Origin: Arachis hypogaea
Lineage: Eukaryota; Streptophyta; Magnoliopsida; Fabales; Fabaceae
Length of the DNA: 64,000 nt
Direction of reading: 5' to 3'
NCBI RefSeq assembly: GCF_003086295.3
Contig: NC_092044.1
Location: 8,272,843 to 8,336,842, forward strand
Of the stretch, positions 11,601-23,139 are shown one piece after another. The notes under the pieces were generated by a model. That model was not told the DNA's origin and did no database searches. It saw only the letters and a list, made by a program, of their open reading frames with translations. Positions within the stretch are counted from its first letter, which is position 1, and the number at the start of each line of letters is the position of its first letter. A program made the translations under genes and the position numbers.

Positions 11601-13150
11601 GAAACTGCCCAGTCTGTCGTAAGCCTTTTGATGGAAAGGATTTGGATCATGTGCTTGACCTAGTTGACTCGCATTCTTCCCAATTGGTAAGTTGTTTATT
11701 CTTATATAAACATGAGCGTATTAGTTTCCAAGTATTATTGTTTACAGTCACCAGAATTACATAACTTGGAATCACTAATTGCTAATGTGTGTGATTCATA
11801 AGGATGGCTGATTGCAACATTATAATTCACATTGTACCCTTATTTGCATGAGTGAGGGTGTTTGGATCTAACTCATCTAAGTGCTTGCCTTGAGAATGGC
11901 CAAACAAGAACATGACCCTAGGTTTTACATAGCCAGAACTTGCAAGGCTCTTATATCCAACTTGAAATCACTGATTTCCCATGAGAGAAATCTTCACTGT
12001 CCATGAACACATTACCACAATATAGATAATCATTTACATAAACAAACCCCTTAGTTTTAGGGATCCATCGACAAATTGCAGCTACAATATATCTTATTTC
12101 ATACTAGTTGCAAAAGTATCAAATATCAATAAGAACTTGGTGCATTGGCTTAGCAACCAAAGTTGCAATATGGTAGGGCTTGTCTGATTTAGGAGAGCCT
12201 ATTATTATTAATGATTCAGAAGAGAAAGATGATTCAGAAGCTTTGTATTAGCCAACAACAGGCTCAAATTTTTTATTATTATAGAAAATGGTTCATATTA
12301 AGAGAATGTACATAAGAGGATAAGACATCCTCACATGGATCCAAAATATATGGTCAAAACTTAATGGGCTGGACTTGCAATAAAGAATGCTGAGTCCAGT
12401 TTACAGAAGAAAGAAAGAAAGAAACAAAGAGAAAGAAAGAAAGAAAGAAAGGTTGAAAACGAATTATTAAAAATCCTAGATGCATGCAAAGATTGGTCCT
12501 CAAAAATTTTGTTCTTCTAGTATAGCAGTAAAGTTTCGTCCACCATTTATTAATTATAGGTTATAGATAGTTCTTAAAATTAAGTGTGTATTTCAGTTGC
12601 AAACTTAGGATTAAGGACAGTTTGATCTCTTGTGAATTGGTTGAACCATAAACTCAAATTGATAAATTTAACTCCTTTTGTGACGGCAACGTTGTGTTGC
12701 TCTTGAAGTTACTCATTTCTGTTTTCTATTGGAATTCAGAGATTGGAAAATGATGAAGCCATTGATGAGGAAAACCTCCTTCAATCTGAGGATGAGATCA
12801 TTAGGAGGAAGAAATTTGAAACCATCTTAAATTTACAGAAGGAGAACAGTGGCTTGATTGAATCCAAGAGAGATATAGTAATAGTGCCCGGTATGTATCT
12901 TCCGCAATCACTAGCAGCGTCGAGCTCCACGCTAACGAAAGAATCTGATGAGCAACAAGAAAAGGATTCACCTGCAGTCGCGCCAGGAAAACATGAACCT
13001 AGCTCAAACAGGCCTAGCTCAAGTGGACATAGGAATTTTGGTGCAAGGAAGCAGAGAGCAGGTAACCCCCATTCTAATTCAACTGTAAGAAATCCAAGAA
13101 AACCAGCCCAACAGTGGGTTAGGAGAGATAATCCTAACCGAAAGCAATAA
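8634..13150 (+). CDS. RNF25-like E3 ubiquitin ligase (RWD + RING-H2)
   Basis: Seven exons join in frame to 359 residues: 8634-8777, 9532-9570, 10049-10186, 10784-10923, 11081-11172, 11571-11686 and 12740-13150 (TAA). An RWD domain spans about residues 5-115 (EVEAVEAVYG; YPKEPP at 62-67, the family's YPxxxP turn). A RING-H2 finger follows with ligands C123, C126, C148, H150, H153, C156, C197 and C200. It has a long insert of 40 residues before the last pair, as in animal RNF25/AO7. The C-terminus is basic and disordered (S, N, R, K). The family passes ubiquitin from an E2 to substrates; the plant substrate is unknown. The start at MATEEEE was preferred over an in-frame upstream ATG at 8571 because the RWD follows directly. 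Introns 3 and 6 carry repeat debris. Confidence 0.88.
10599..10668 (+). mobile_element. 3' tail of an RTE LINE in intron 3 of the RING gene
   Basis: About 70 bp (GGGCGCAATAGTGCCGTTTG ... AAGGCTTTGTTGTTGTTG) match the last 75 bp of the RTE LINE at 47853-51052, including its terminal TTG repeats. It is an extreme 5'-truncated insertion in the same orientation as the gene. Confidence 0.75.
12408..12451. repeat. GAAA microsatellite in intron 6 of the RING gene
   Basis: An imperfect (GAAA)n run of about 11 units, interrupted by a CAAA unit and a dinucleotide shift. It lies in the 1.05-kb intron 6. Confidence 0.8.
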
Positions 13151-13197
13151 CAGTCATGTTTCTTACTGCTATCTTTATACGTCATTTTATCCTAGAA

Positions 13198-13203
13198 AAT
13201 AAA
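13198..13203 (+). terminator. Possible poly(A) signal of the RING gene
   Basis: AATAAA lies about 48 bp after the stop codon. Support is motif and position only. Confidence 0.35.
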
Positions 13204-14444
13204 GTTATTTAATGCAGCAATGATTTGAAGTAACAAAGCAAGGTACCAAAAGAGATAGAAAAAGACAGGAATAGTTTTTTTTTTCTTTTCTTTTTTTTTT
13301 TCCTTGAGTTGGTAGTATATGTGCATATGGTGCTTAATTTATCTGCGCCTTCCTATGTTGTTGTGGTTTATTTTATTTTTTTATTTGTTCTTACAGGAAT
13401 AGTTTTTTATTTGTTTTTTATTCTATCTTACATCATACTTGTAATCTACTTTCGGTTTGCTATGGAACTGTAACATCAAGCATACATTTTCTCTTGATGG
13501 TATTTTCTTAATAATGAAAATTTTGTAGTGAAATGAAAGGTTATTATCTGGTCGCTAATTGCCACATGAGTCCCTCAGTCTTCACAAGTTTAAGGCATAT
13601 CCTGTTGATCTAATTGATATTTAAGTCTCTTATTCCAGTTTTTGCGGTGAATTTCCATGAAATTGCAGCACTATTGCAATTTTGTATCCAGTGAAATGAC
13701 AGATTTATTTTAGCCCCCTATTTTCTTCCAAATATCTAATTTTGGTTCTCTTCAAAATTGAGGTGGAATGAGGACAAATATCAAGTTCAAAACAGTATAA
13801 TGGTCCATATGATTTTAGAATATATTTTCTGCTTTTATTATGTGTTTTTAATATTAGTTATAAAGTGATAATTTTAATGTTTTACACTTTCACAATGTTC
13901 GATTTTCAAAATGATGAAAAAACGATAAATAAATCTGAGTAAAAATATTTGTAATGGGAAACACTTATTATTAAGTAAGAAGCATTCACTCTTTGTTAAC
14001 TAAACAAGTTTTAACTCTTTATTTTAGTATATGTTACATGAATTACAGAGAAAGCCTAACCATCCTTTTTTTTTTAACATTTCAAATGAGTTACATATAT
14101 TTGTTTTTAAAAAAAAAAAACAAAAAAAAATCTAAGTCCATAACTTGCTACTTTATTTGTTATCCTCTAATAGTGAGTCATTTTCAAAGTAACGTTGTAC
14201 TTTCTACTTTATTTGAGACATTAACATTTGTGGAAGCGTATATAGAAAACATAAACTTACCACACGGCACACCCACTCCTCTGTCTCTCCTTCACAACCA
14301 TTCATGGCCTCCTGCACAATCCCACCTCCATTGAATATCATTTGCTACTCTCACTCCTTTTTCTCCTCCTCGCCCACCTTCCTTGTATCTTTTAAAATTA
14401 TTTTTACTAATAATATAAATTTTTAAATATCATTTTACTAGTTT
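13204..14444. other. Spacer after the RING gene
   Basis: It contains poly-T/C tracts (13270-13302) in the 3' flank and AT-rich sequence. An open frame at 13993-14334 has no recognisable protein features. No gene is supported. Confidence 0.45.
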
Positions 14445-15091
14445 AATTAATAATTGTATACTATTCGCATACAACAAAAATAATAAATTTTATAGGTACA
14501 CATAAGTTATTTGACATTGTTATTTCATGACAGAAGGTCAGTTACATGATTTGACACTATAGTAGGAAGATGCTCTCCTCGTTTGACAAGAGGGGAAAAA
14601 AAGAAAAAAAAAAGAGAATAATTTATTTATTTTGGCATTGAGCATATGCCTTGCTTTTATTTCAACCATAAAAACAGAGATTATAAAGGGATTTTGTTAA
14701 GTAGACATTGATTTTTGTAAATAATGTGAATAATGGATTATAGAATTGACTCAATAAAATAAAAAAATACTTCACTTTTAAATTATCTCATAAACTTTAA
14801 TATTAGGATAACCGTGAATTAAATATTTAGTCATTATTAACTGTGTATGAGTAAATCGAATCAAAAGAAATAATCATGAATATAATCATCTACATATCTA
14901 TTAAATTGAATATCTGATCTATCTATTTTTTACATTATTTAGTGATAATCTATCTATTTTTTACATTATTTAGTATTATCACTGTTTACCTATATTTTTT
15001 ATTATAAAGTCGTCAAATACACCAAAAGTGTTATTCCAAGTGAAAAAAAGTTTTTATTCGATTAATATTTAATTAATTTTATCCTTTTTCT
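14445..15091. repeat. Left copy of a diverged direct duplication
   Basis: This segment aligns with 16430-16950 in the same orientation. Shared landmarks are CATGACAGAAGGTCAGTTAC (left copy), GATTTGACACTATAG, ATGCTCTCCTC, and the end CCAAAAGTGTTATTCCAAGT...TTCGATTAATATTTAATTAA. The left copy is longer because of a 312-bp MITE. No TG...CA ends are seen, so an LTR pair is not supported. Confidence 0.75.
14689..15000. mobile_element. Mutator-type MITE with perfect 9-bp TSD and a paralogous empty site
   Basis: The 312-bp insert is flanked by ATTATAAAG at 14680-14688 and 15001-15009. The sister copy of the surrounding duplication has a single ATTATAAAG at 16853-16861 and no insert, so the event and its borders are shown by comparison. 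The ends are diverged inverted repeats: GGATTTTGTTAAGTAGACA...TAAATAATGTGAATAATGG against the reverse of the right end, ...GTAAACAGTGAT...TAAATAATGTAAAAAATAG. Confidence 0.88.
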
Positions 15092-15289
15092 GCATTCGCT
15101 CTGCGTCGTTCCTTTGTCATTCTGCCACCGTACTTCTCCTATCGTGCATAAGTTCTTTATGTTTGGAACTGGAATGACCGGTTCGACTAAAAACTGGTAA
15201 ACCGGTAGTTTGTTAATCTGATCGGACAGACAAATAACTTGGCTAAACCCCGCCAACAGCGGTCAAAATCACTGAAAATTGCGCACATC
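15092..15289. other. Unassigned sequence between duplication and minisatellite
   Basis: The short stretch has higher GC than its surroundings. A 64-residue minus-strand frame is open here but has no family resemblance. Confidence 0.3.
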
Positions 15290-15625
15290 CACCAGTAGAC
15301 CAGCAGTATGTTAAATCACATTAGAAGCACTTGCATGAAGCTTTTTAAAAAAATGCTCCTGTGTGGACTCAAATCGATCGCTGTCAAACGATGAACCGTG
15401 TGTCTCCACCAGTAGACCAGCAGTATGCTAGATCACATTAGAAGCATCTGCATGAAGCCTTTTTTAAAAAAAGCTATGATGTGAACTCGAATCGGTCACA
15501 GTCAAACAACGAAGCGTGCGGCTCCAGCAGTATGCTAGATCACATTAGAAACACCTGCAAAAAGTCTCTTTAAAAAATGCTCTTGTGTGGACTCGAACTT
15601 AAAAATGCTAGATCACATTAATGCC
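15290..15625. repeat. Minisatellite, about 117-bp unit, roughly 3 copies
   Basis: Units begin at 15290 and 15407 (CACCAGTAGACCAGCAGTAT in both). A third, lacking the first few bases, begins near 15523, and a stub (AAAATGCTAGATCACATTA) lies at about 15602-15620. Each unit also carries GATCACATTAGAAGCA and GTGTGGACTC(A/G)AA. Copies differ by several substitutions, so the array is old. Confidence 0.8.
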
Positions 15626-16119
15626 ATTTATTTAGTGGTGGTGGTGAAAGTGGTGTGATAGGGGACCAAGTCTTAATTTGGTGATAAAAGATGAGATATG
15701 GAAAGAGAGGGACGAGATGAGGGTAATGGTTGAGAAAGAGAGTCCAGAAGGTGGTGTCCATGATAACGAAGGTGAAGAAGAGAGTGAGAATAGATGTAAT
15801 AAGGATAATATTAGGACGAGGAGTGTTAGAGACAGTAAAATTTGTGATAGGTAACTATTAATTAGTCATTATATGTGTTTTTAACGGTGGGAGATGATAT
15901 CTAATGACATAAGAATATTCATTTCTCTTTTGATGATTAACTGTTAGTCAAATTTTAATAAAAATGTTGGTTCTTTATACTTTTTTATAGAAATTTTATT
16001 CCACTAAATAATTAGAGATGAGAATTAGAAAAAAATTGAAGATAAGTTTGCTATTTTATTATAAGTGTATGTTAATCAACTCAAACTAACTGAAATGAAC
16101 TCACTCAAAGATTAGTTAT
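15626..16119. other. Unassigned purine-rich spacer
   Basis: The stretch at 15640-15850 is GA-rich and G-rich on the plus strand (AGAGAGGGACGAGATGAGGG). It is followed by AT-rich DNA. No gene is recognised. Confidence 0.35.
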
Positions 16120-16429
16120 GGTTTAATTATTCTGTTGGTCTCTATAGTTTTCTAAAATTTTCAATTAGGTCCTTATACTTTTTTTTCTTTTAATTGAGTC
16201 CTTGCACCAATTTTTTTTTAATTGGATCCTTACACTTTTTTTCCTTTTATTTAGGTTCCTATACCAATTCTTTTTTTTTTTAGTTGGGTCCCTATAAAAT
16301 TAAGCCAATTATTACTAAGAAGGACTTAATTAAAAAAAAAATTTAGTGCAGGGACTCAATTAAAAAAAAAATATAGGGACCTAATTAAAAATTTTACGAA
16401 ACTATAGGAACCAACAGAGTAATTAAACC
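16120..16429. mobile_element. MITE with GGTTTAATTA...TAATTAAACC ends
   Basis: The terminal inverted repeats match over about 60 bp: GGTTTAATTATTCTGTTGGT at the left, and the reverse complement GGTTTAATTACTCTGTTGGT at the right, continuing with CTATAGTTT and AATTAGGTCC. The 310-bp element carries internal copies of AATTGRGTCCTT. Flanking bases do not give a clean target duplication. It ends exactly where the right copy of the direct duplication begins. Confidence 0.78.
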
Positions 16430-16950
16430 TTTAATTAATAACTTTATACTATATATCCACGAACAACAAAAATAATAGATTTTGTAGGTATGAATATATT
16501 ATTTTAATATGATAAATTTTATAGTCTTTATTATTTACTATCTAATTTTTATTTAATTTATTTTTTTGTGATAAATTTTAAAAATGTTTATTTTAATATT
16601 TATAAATTAAATATTAATTTTTTTTAAATTAGACACTATTTTTAAACACCATAACAATTATCTTTTAATATTACCTGACATGTTGTTGCATGACAGAAGG
16701 TTAGTTACATGATTTGACACTATAGAAGGAAAATGCTCTCCTCTCTTTGTCAAGATCAAGAGTGGAAAAAGAAGAAAAAAAAAGGAACAATTTATTTATT
16801 TTTGGTATTGAGTATATATGCCTTTAATTTATTGTCAACCATAGAAACAGAGATTATAAAGTAGTCAATACACCAAAAGTGTTATTTCAAGTGAAAAAAG
16901 TTTGAAAACTAGTGTTTGTTCGATTAATATTTAATTAATTATATCCTTTT
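16430..16950. repeat. Right copy of the diverged direct duplication
   Basis: It pairs with 14445-15091. It lacks the MITE (empty site at 16853-16861) but has about 165 bp of extra AT-rich sequence near 16500-16665 that the left copy lacks. Confidence 0.75.
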
Positions 16951-17576
16951 TTCTTGTTGAAGAATTTAATTCCTAAATTCTAATTTAAAAATAATTATAT
17001 AAAGTATATAAGATATTTAAATTAGAAAAATATTTGTATAAAAATTAAGTTGATCTAACTAAACTCAGAAAATTAATTTAAAAGGTGAGAGTTACTTTAT
17101 ACTTTATTTTTAGACAATGTAAGTCTTTATAATTTGAAATTCTTTTTAGACTTACGGTTAAATTGTCATTTGCTAACGTAGAATGTATCATTGACCATAT
17201 TCTTGATATTTATTTTTCTCTTCTAAAAATTATTGTTGAAATTTACACGATAAACTATTAACAAATTATTGATTATAATGTTTCAATACGTTTTGCTGGT
17301 GTATATTTTACTCCGGTGAATTAGGTTTTATCATCATACATTTTTCAGTGTCTTTTAAATAATCAACATCTTAGTTTATTCTCTTTTATTCTATTCCACT
17401 ATACAAAATTCAAGCTACACCGTAAAATTAAACATACCACTTAACTAAATCAGTGTCATAACATACACTATACAAAATTTAGAAAAGCTGAAAAAATTAT
17501 TAGAAAACCCTAATTTGAGTGATGAATATAATGATATATATTCCATTTAGAGTATATAAGAATAATTTTTTGGATA
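16951..17576. other. AT-rich spacer
   Basis: No open frame, repeat border or RNA gene is recognised. Confidence 0.4.
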
Positions 17577-17757
17577 ACCAAATTGAATTGGTTTAGTGAT
17601 TAAAGTATTAGTCTATTTAAGTAAGTGTTGAAGGTTCGATTTTCATCTTGTACATATAACAATTTCTTACCAGCAACAAATTCTTAAATGAAGTTCTGAT
17701 ACGTTACAGATTAATTCTTGACTTGCCAAGTTGAAAGATACTGTATAAAAGGATAGA
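17577..17757 (+). mobile_element. tRNA-derived SINE, decayed copy
   Basis: It contains a box-A-like GGTTTAGTGATTAAAGTATT and a box-B-like GGTTCGATT, followed by AAATTCTTAAATGAAGTTCTGAT and ATTAATTCTTGACTTGCC. The same order of motifs is seen in the SINE split by the hAT element at 19604-20108. Ends are approximate. Confidence 0.7.
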
Positions 17758-19579
17758 ACCTCATACATTTAGCCCCTATTTAATTTTTTTACATATATAG
17801 TCCTTTAATTTTATATTGCCTCCTCTAATTTTATTTTTTTCTCTCCTTTTAAAGTTATACTTTTTATATTAGCCCTTCCAAAAAATTACTCTAACTCCGT
17901 CCTGATATCGTGAAAAACAAAAGAAAGAATAATTTTTTGTATATTAAGATCACTCTTTAATACCTATCTTTATCTCTTATTAGCTATAGCTCTGAAGAAC
18001 TTTCAATCCAAGAATGAAATCTCTTTGCTCTGAATATATTTTCTGGCAAAAACATTGCTGAAAAAAGAGTGAATTGTGGAGCTGAACGATAGGTTTACAT
18101 GAGTTTAATTTGATTCTGATGAAAGAAAAAGCAAAATAGTTTTTACATATTATGATTTCCAATCATATATAAGATCAGTCCAGTATTTTCCAGCAAACCT
18201 GAGAATAAGTCATCATCAAAAAACAGCTGAAGACAAGAAAAAAGTCCAAAAAATTTTGAACTTAAAATCATACAGTCAGATTTTTTCCTCTCTGAAAGTT
18301 GGGGTTATCATTTTCATATGCAGATAAAAGAAAAAATACTTTTGCATCTTAATATATATTTACAAAATTATTTTTAATTTTTATGGTATGTTATTTATTT
18401 GAGCTTATTAAGGGAAAAAATGGGTTATATTAGTGGATAGCTGCAAATGTTTTTATTAATTAGACAGTACATTATAAAATATTCGTATGTATACAACTCA
18501 AAAATTCTAATTGTTTCTCATTAATATATTTGACAACAATATTATATAAATACTAAAATTAACCATCAGCTCGCTACAAAAAGAAAAAAATTAGTTATTA
18601 AGACAGTTTTTTATAATAATTACGACAATTTGAACTACCATTATATCTAAAAACAACGTTTTTTCAAAAAGTGTTACAATTCTTATTGTTAAAATGACAG
18701 TTTTTTAAACGTTTAAAATGACAGTTGAAATCGCTACAATTATGATATTTTTTTGTTTAAAATGGCAGTCATACAGGACTACAAAATATATAAAATAAAA
18801 GGATAAATAAAATGGTGACTATTTTTTGTATTCATAAAGAAGTTTAATTATTTTACTAAGTAAATATTTGATTATTATGCTGCAAAAAAAAAATTGATCA
18901 CTTTATTGTGAAATGTTTGATTATTTTTGTGATGTATTATTTTGTTAAAAAGAATTATGTTAAACACCTATAAATATATGATGTCCAATACTGTTAATAT
19001 TTGATATGTTTATATATGGGAATAATCTTTGGAAGATCCATTTGAATTTGTAAAACCTATATAGAGAATTGATTATTATTCTCATTGTTTTTTCTTCAGA
19101 ATTATGATTAAATTCCGCATGAAGGAAACTGTAATGGAATTTGATGAGCTAGCGTTGAACAGTAATGATGTATTTTATAGTGCAGTGGAGGCTCACAAAG
19201 ACAACACTTAGAACTGTAGCAATTGAAAAACGTGGGGAATATAATTGTAGGGACAATGAAAATGACAATGCACAGAAGATAATTAAAAGGAGAATCCCAA
19301 TTCCCAGATCAATCTATTTAACACATAGAGCACAGTATATCCCAACACACATGAGCATATTTTGGCCAGAAAAAAAGCTTCAAATGAAATCATGAGTAAC
19401 AAGAATGACACTACAAAAGTCATACTCAATTTCCACCACGAGGACGAATTCTATAGGATAACTAACCAGATACTTAAAAGGGAAGTTTGAGGAATAATTC
19501 CCTTCTTGTTTAGGTCATGTCAACGAGGAAAAAAATTGGAAAAAGTTGATCTACAATATTAAGATTTAAAACCACAGTA
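17758..19579. other. AT-rich spacer with possible CACTA-like debris
   Basis: No gene is supported. Around 18570-18790 there are repeated AAAATGACAGTTTTTT-type motifs near a GCTACAAAAAG, loosely like subterminal repeats of a CACTA element, but the two ends do not pair. Open frames at 17980-18162 and 19165-19395 have no recognisable content. Confidence 0.4.
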
Positions 19580-20280
19580 AATCAAGTTGGGTTGATTTAG
19601 TGATAGAGATGGCAATACTAATATACCATCCAAATTTGTGGGTATCCATCCCGTCTTTGCCCGTTCGGGACGGATAAATTATCCACCCCACACCGGGATG
19701 GGTTTTTTGCGAGACGGGTTTTTGGGAGGGATAGGGCGGAATCGGATTTAGGTAATACTCGTCCCTACCCGCTTCACTATATATATATAATATATATAAT
19801 TTTAATATATAATATGTATAATATATGTAAAATAATTAGTAAATAATTAATAATATTATGTCATATTTAAATTTTTACTTTAATTCATGTTATGTACTTG
19901 ATGATAGTTATATAAATTTTGAAATTTAATTTTATTTATTGGATTTTAATAATTATAGGGGCAGGACGGGTACCCGCGGGGCGGATTAAGGTTCAGCGTT
20001 TTATTACCCGCGGGTAGAAACGGGACGGGTTCTATACGGGTTATTGTACGGCAGGGCGGGGTCGGATAGAGCAAAAACTCGACCATACCCGTCCCGTTGC
20101 CACCCCTATCTAGTGATTAGTTCATTAGTTCGTTTAGGCAAGTGTCGACCTGTTGAGGGTTCAAATCTCGCCTTATACATGCAGCAATTCATTAGCCGAC
20201 GACAAACCTTTAAATGAAGCTCTGATTTACAACGAATTAATTCTTGGCTTGCCGGATTAGCGAAAAACCAAAAAAAAAAG
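19580..20280 (+). mobile_element. tRNA-derived SINE interrupted by a hAT-like MITE
   Basis: The 5' piece (about 19580-19603, ...GTTGGGTTGATTTAGTGA) continues after 20108 as TAGTGATTAGTTCATTAGTTCG. A box-B-like GGGTTCAAATCTCGCC follows, then AAATGAAGCTCTGATTTACA, AATTCTTGGCTTGCCGGA and an A-rich tail near 20270. Removing the insert and one target copy gives the same motif order as the SINE at 17577. Confidence 0.78.
19604..20108. mobile_element. hAT-like MITE (GGGTGGCAACGGG type) inside the SINE
   Basis: The 505-bp element has ends TAGAGATGGCAA at the left and TAGGGGTGGCAACGGGACGG as the reverse of the right. The flanks are TTTAGTGA (19596-19603) and TCTAGTGA (20109-20116), an 8-bp target duplication with one mismatch, as expected for hAT. 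GC-rich CCCGT/ACGGG-rich arms surround an AT-rich core. No transposase is encoded. Confidence 0.85.
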
Positions 20281-20356
20281 TATAATAAGAGCATGCTTTT
20301 TTTTATTGTCCTAGAGCACAATTATTTATTATTTAACTTTAAATTATTTTGGGGAA

Positions 20357-20426
<70 letters not shown>

Positions 20427-21605
20427 TATAAAATTGACTTATATTGATATAATTTAAATTCATGTGCTAGACCTCCTAAAAATTTGTTATGGTGGAAAGG
20501 CTTTTGCAAATTAAATTGGACTGAAAGTTATATCTTGTATAACACATTTAATTTTTTTTTCACATCAATCTAACATTATTTGATACATTTTTTTAGATGT
20601 ATTTTAGGATGAATATTATATGATAGTTATGGTATTTATAAAACTTTGGCATCAATTAAAAAGTGTATTTAAATTTAAAGTTATATTTTTTATTATTTGT
20701 TAATAATTCTTTTTATTTTGAAAAAATAAAAAATTGTGATAAAATTAAAAATTATTGTCAAATAATAAAACAAATGTGACATTATTAATTTTATTTATAC
20801 TTTCTAAATATTATTAAATTTTTATAATTAGCGCAACTTTCATAAGTTCACCTTTTTCTTTTCCTTTTCTTTTATATATATGTTTTAAACTATTGTGCCA
20901 TTGTGCTCTAATTTTCTTTTCTCTTCGTTGTTGGATTTCCTTTACGTGAGTATGGGTACAATCCTCTTTTTAAGTTTTATCTTGTTTTTTATATTCTTTG
21001 TCGGTGTAATTTGTTATTCCCTTTTGATTGATTTCCATAAACTCTTCGATCCAAATTTGTTTGGAACAAAGGGTAATGTCCGTGTTCTTCGTGACTAAGT
21101 AATAGTTCTCACTTATACAACAATAGTAAAATCTTATCTCAATAAAATTAATTGTTTATTAATTAAAAATATTGATACCCTTCATGTTAAAATCTTAAAA
21201 GGGATAGAACTTTATTTATATCAAATTCAAATCTTGACCAAATATGACAAGACACCAATCACACTATAACCATCCCCGCACCACATTAGTAAATAACCCA
21301 TGAAAGAATGAAAATATTATATTCATACAAAAATAATTATTTTTTATATTAATCGTATGAATAATTATTTAAAAAAATATTATAATTATACAATTATATA
21401 AAATATTTTATATAACTAGTACATTAAAATTAAATTCTTATCATATATTTAACTTATTTTTAATATATAATTTATATTAATAATTAATTTAATGATTTAT
21501 TTTTAATATACATATAATATAGTGTTTAAAAAAAAGCAACAAATGCAACTTCCTCTAACGAAATTTTGCTTATTTCTAATAACTAACTTCCTAAATCTAA
21601 TATAC
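20281..21605. other. AT-rich spacer with TTA microsatellite
   Basis: No gene is supported. Apart from the TTA microsatellite, only AT-rich sequence is seen. A 67-residue frame at 20895-21098 is hydrophobic but has no family features. Confidence 0.4.
20358..20427. repeat. (ATT)n microsatellite
   Basis: About 23 uninterrupted ATT units. This is likely to be length-variable between individuals. Confidence 0.95.
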
Positions 21606-23139
21606 GAGTAAATTTTTATAGTAGTCCTGAAATTTATGCCGTATATCAAAATTGTTTCTAAGATTTTAATTGCACCAATTACGTTTTTAATATTGAAAAA
21701 ATTGTATCATAGTAGTTCCTAACCCGTGTTTTGTTAAAGGCACGCTGACGTGGCTTAATGACGTAGACCTTTCGTGGCTTAATGACGTAGACCTTTTGTG
21801 ACATGTGTCACCTCATGGTTTGGCCACGTGTAATGGTATGATGACGTGTCGGTCAAAGACATGTGGCATGCTGACGTAAATGTTTATGCCACGTGTCACA
21901 ATGCTATTTTGTCACGTGTCGCAATGCTGTTTGTCCACGTGTCATCCACTATGTCATCGTTACATGTGCACCAAATTGGTCCCTTACTTTGCATCAAATG
22001 ACTTATTTTAGTCCTTGAAATTAAATACCGTGCACCAAATTAGTCAATTCATCAATTTTTTCTCTTTTTTTTTATAAATTTAAAATTCTCATTATATATT
22101 TGAATACACTAATTTTAATTATATTTTTTATTATACATATTTTATAATAAAGTTTTTAATTAATAATGTTAACTTGTATCATTAGAGTACATGTTAACCA
22201 AAATTAAAACTTTATTGTTGCCTCTTGTGTTATTTGTATCTGTTTTAATACTGTTCAAATCATGGTTACAATAAATACTTATATTGATTAATAGTGTAAT
22301 ATATAAAAAATCCGCCTAACTAAATTATGGATAAAATGAATTATTATAATCGACAGTATAAATCGATCTTATTAATTTAGTGAGAAGTTAATTATATGAA
22401 AAATCGGACATTCTTAAAATAGATGGAATAATAAATTTATATTAGTTAATAAGTGTCTTATCAAATATTCCTAAAATATTTATTAAAGTGTTAAATATTA
22501 AAAAAATTGTATTAAAGAATATTATACTCTTAATTTATACTTTTTATTAAATCAATATCAATATGTCACATAATTCTTTTAATAAAATATTATAGAAAAA
22601 ATTATATAATTAAAACTAATATTTTAAAAATATTTTATAAAAACACTCATATTTAAATAATTTGCGAAAAGATAAAATTAAAACTAGTTATTTAAATATA
22701 TAACGAGAATTTTGAATTATAAAAAATGAGAAAAAACTGATGAAGGGACTAATTTGGTGTACGACATTCAATTTCAGGGACTAAAATGAATCATTTGATA
22801 CAAAGTAAGGGACCAATTTGGTGCACATGCAACGATGACATAGTGGATGACACGTGGACAAATAGCATTGCGACACGTGGCATACTCATCCACGTCAACA
22901 TGCCACGTGTCATTGATCGACCCGTCAGTATGTCATTACGCGTGGCCGAATCATGAGGTGACACGTGTCACCAAAGGTCTACATTATCAAACCACGTCAG
23001 TGCACCGTTAACAGAAAATAGGTCAGAGACTACTATAGTACAATTTTTTTAATCTCAGAAATATAATTAGTGCAATTAAAATCTCAGAAACAATTTTAGT
23101 ACATGACGTTAATCTCAGGACCATTATAAAAATTTACTC
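21606..23139. mobile_element. Foldback element with ~400-480-bp inverted arms rich in G-boxes
   Basis: The left arm (21606 to about 22060) and right arm (about 22740-23139) are inverted copies. They begin GAGTAAATTTTTATAGTAGT at the left and GAGTAAATTTTTATAATGGT as the reverse of the right. Flanks TCTAATATAC (21596-21605) and TCTACTATAC (23140-23149) form a 10-bp target duplication with one mismatch, which suggests a Mutator-like foldback. The arms carry about eight CACGTG cores, mostly as CCACGTGTC/GACACGTGG. The AT-rich core (about 680 bp) encodes nothing recognisable. Confidence 0.85.

Noticed and set aside
11800..12200. Possible coding-like debris in intron 6 of the RING gene, antisense
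   Set aside because: Short stretches read sensibly on the minus strand but stops are frequent and no family could be named.
13993..14334. 113-residue open frame
   Set aside because: Hydrophobic and poly-K content driven by A/T runs; no recognisable motif.
14445..16950. LTR retrotransposon with direct repeats at 14445-15091 and 16430-16950
   Set aside because: No TG...CA termini, primer-binding site or coding remnants; the middle is a minisatellite and a MITE.
18570..18790. Possible CACTA-like element (GCTACAAAAAG near one side, repeated AAAATGACAGTTTTTT)
   Set aside because: The two ends do not form an inverted pair and no 3-bp flanking duplication could be placed.
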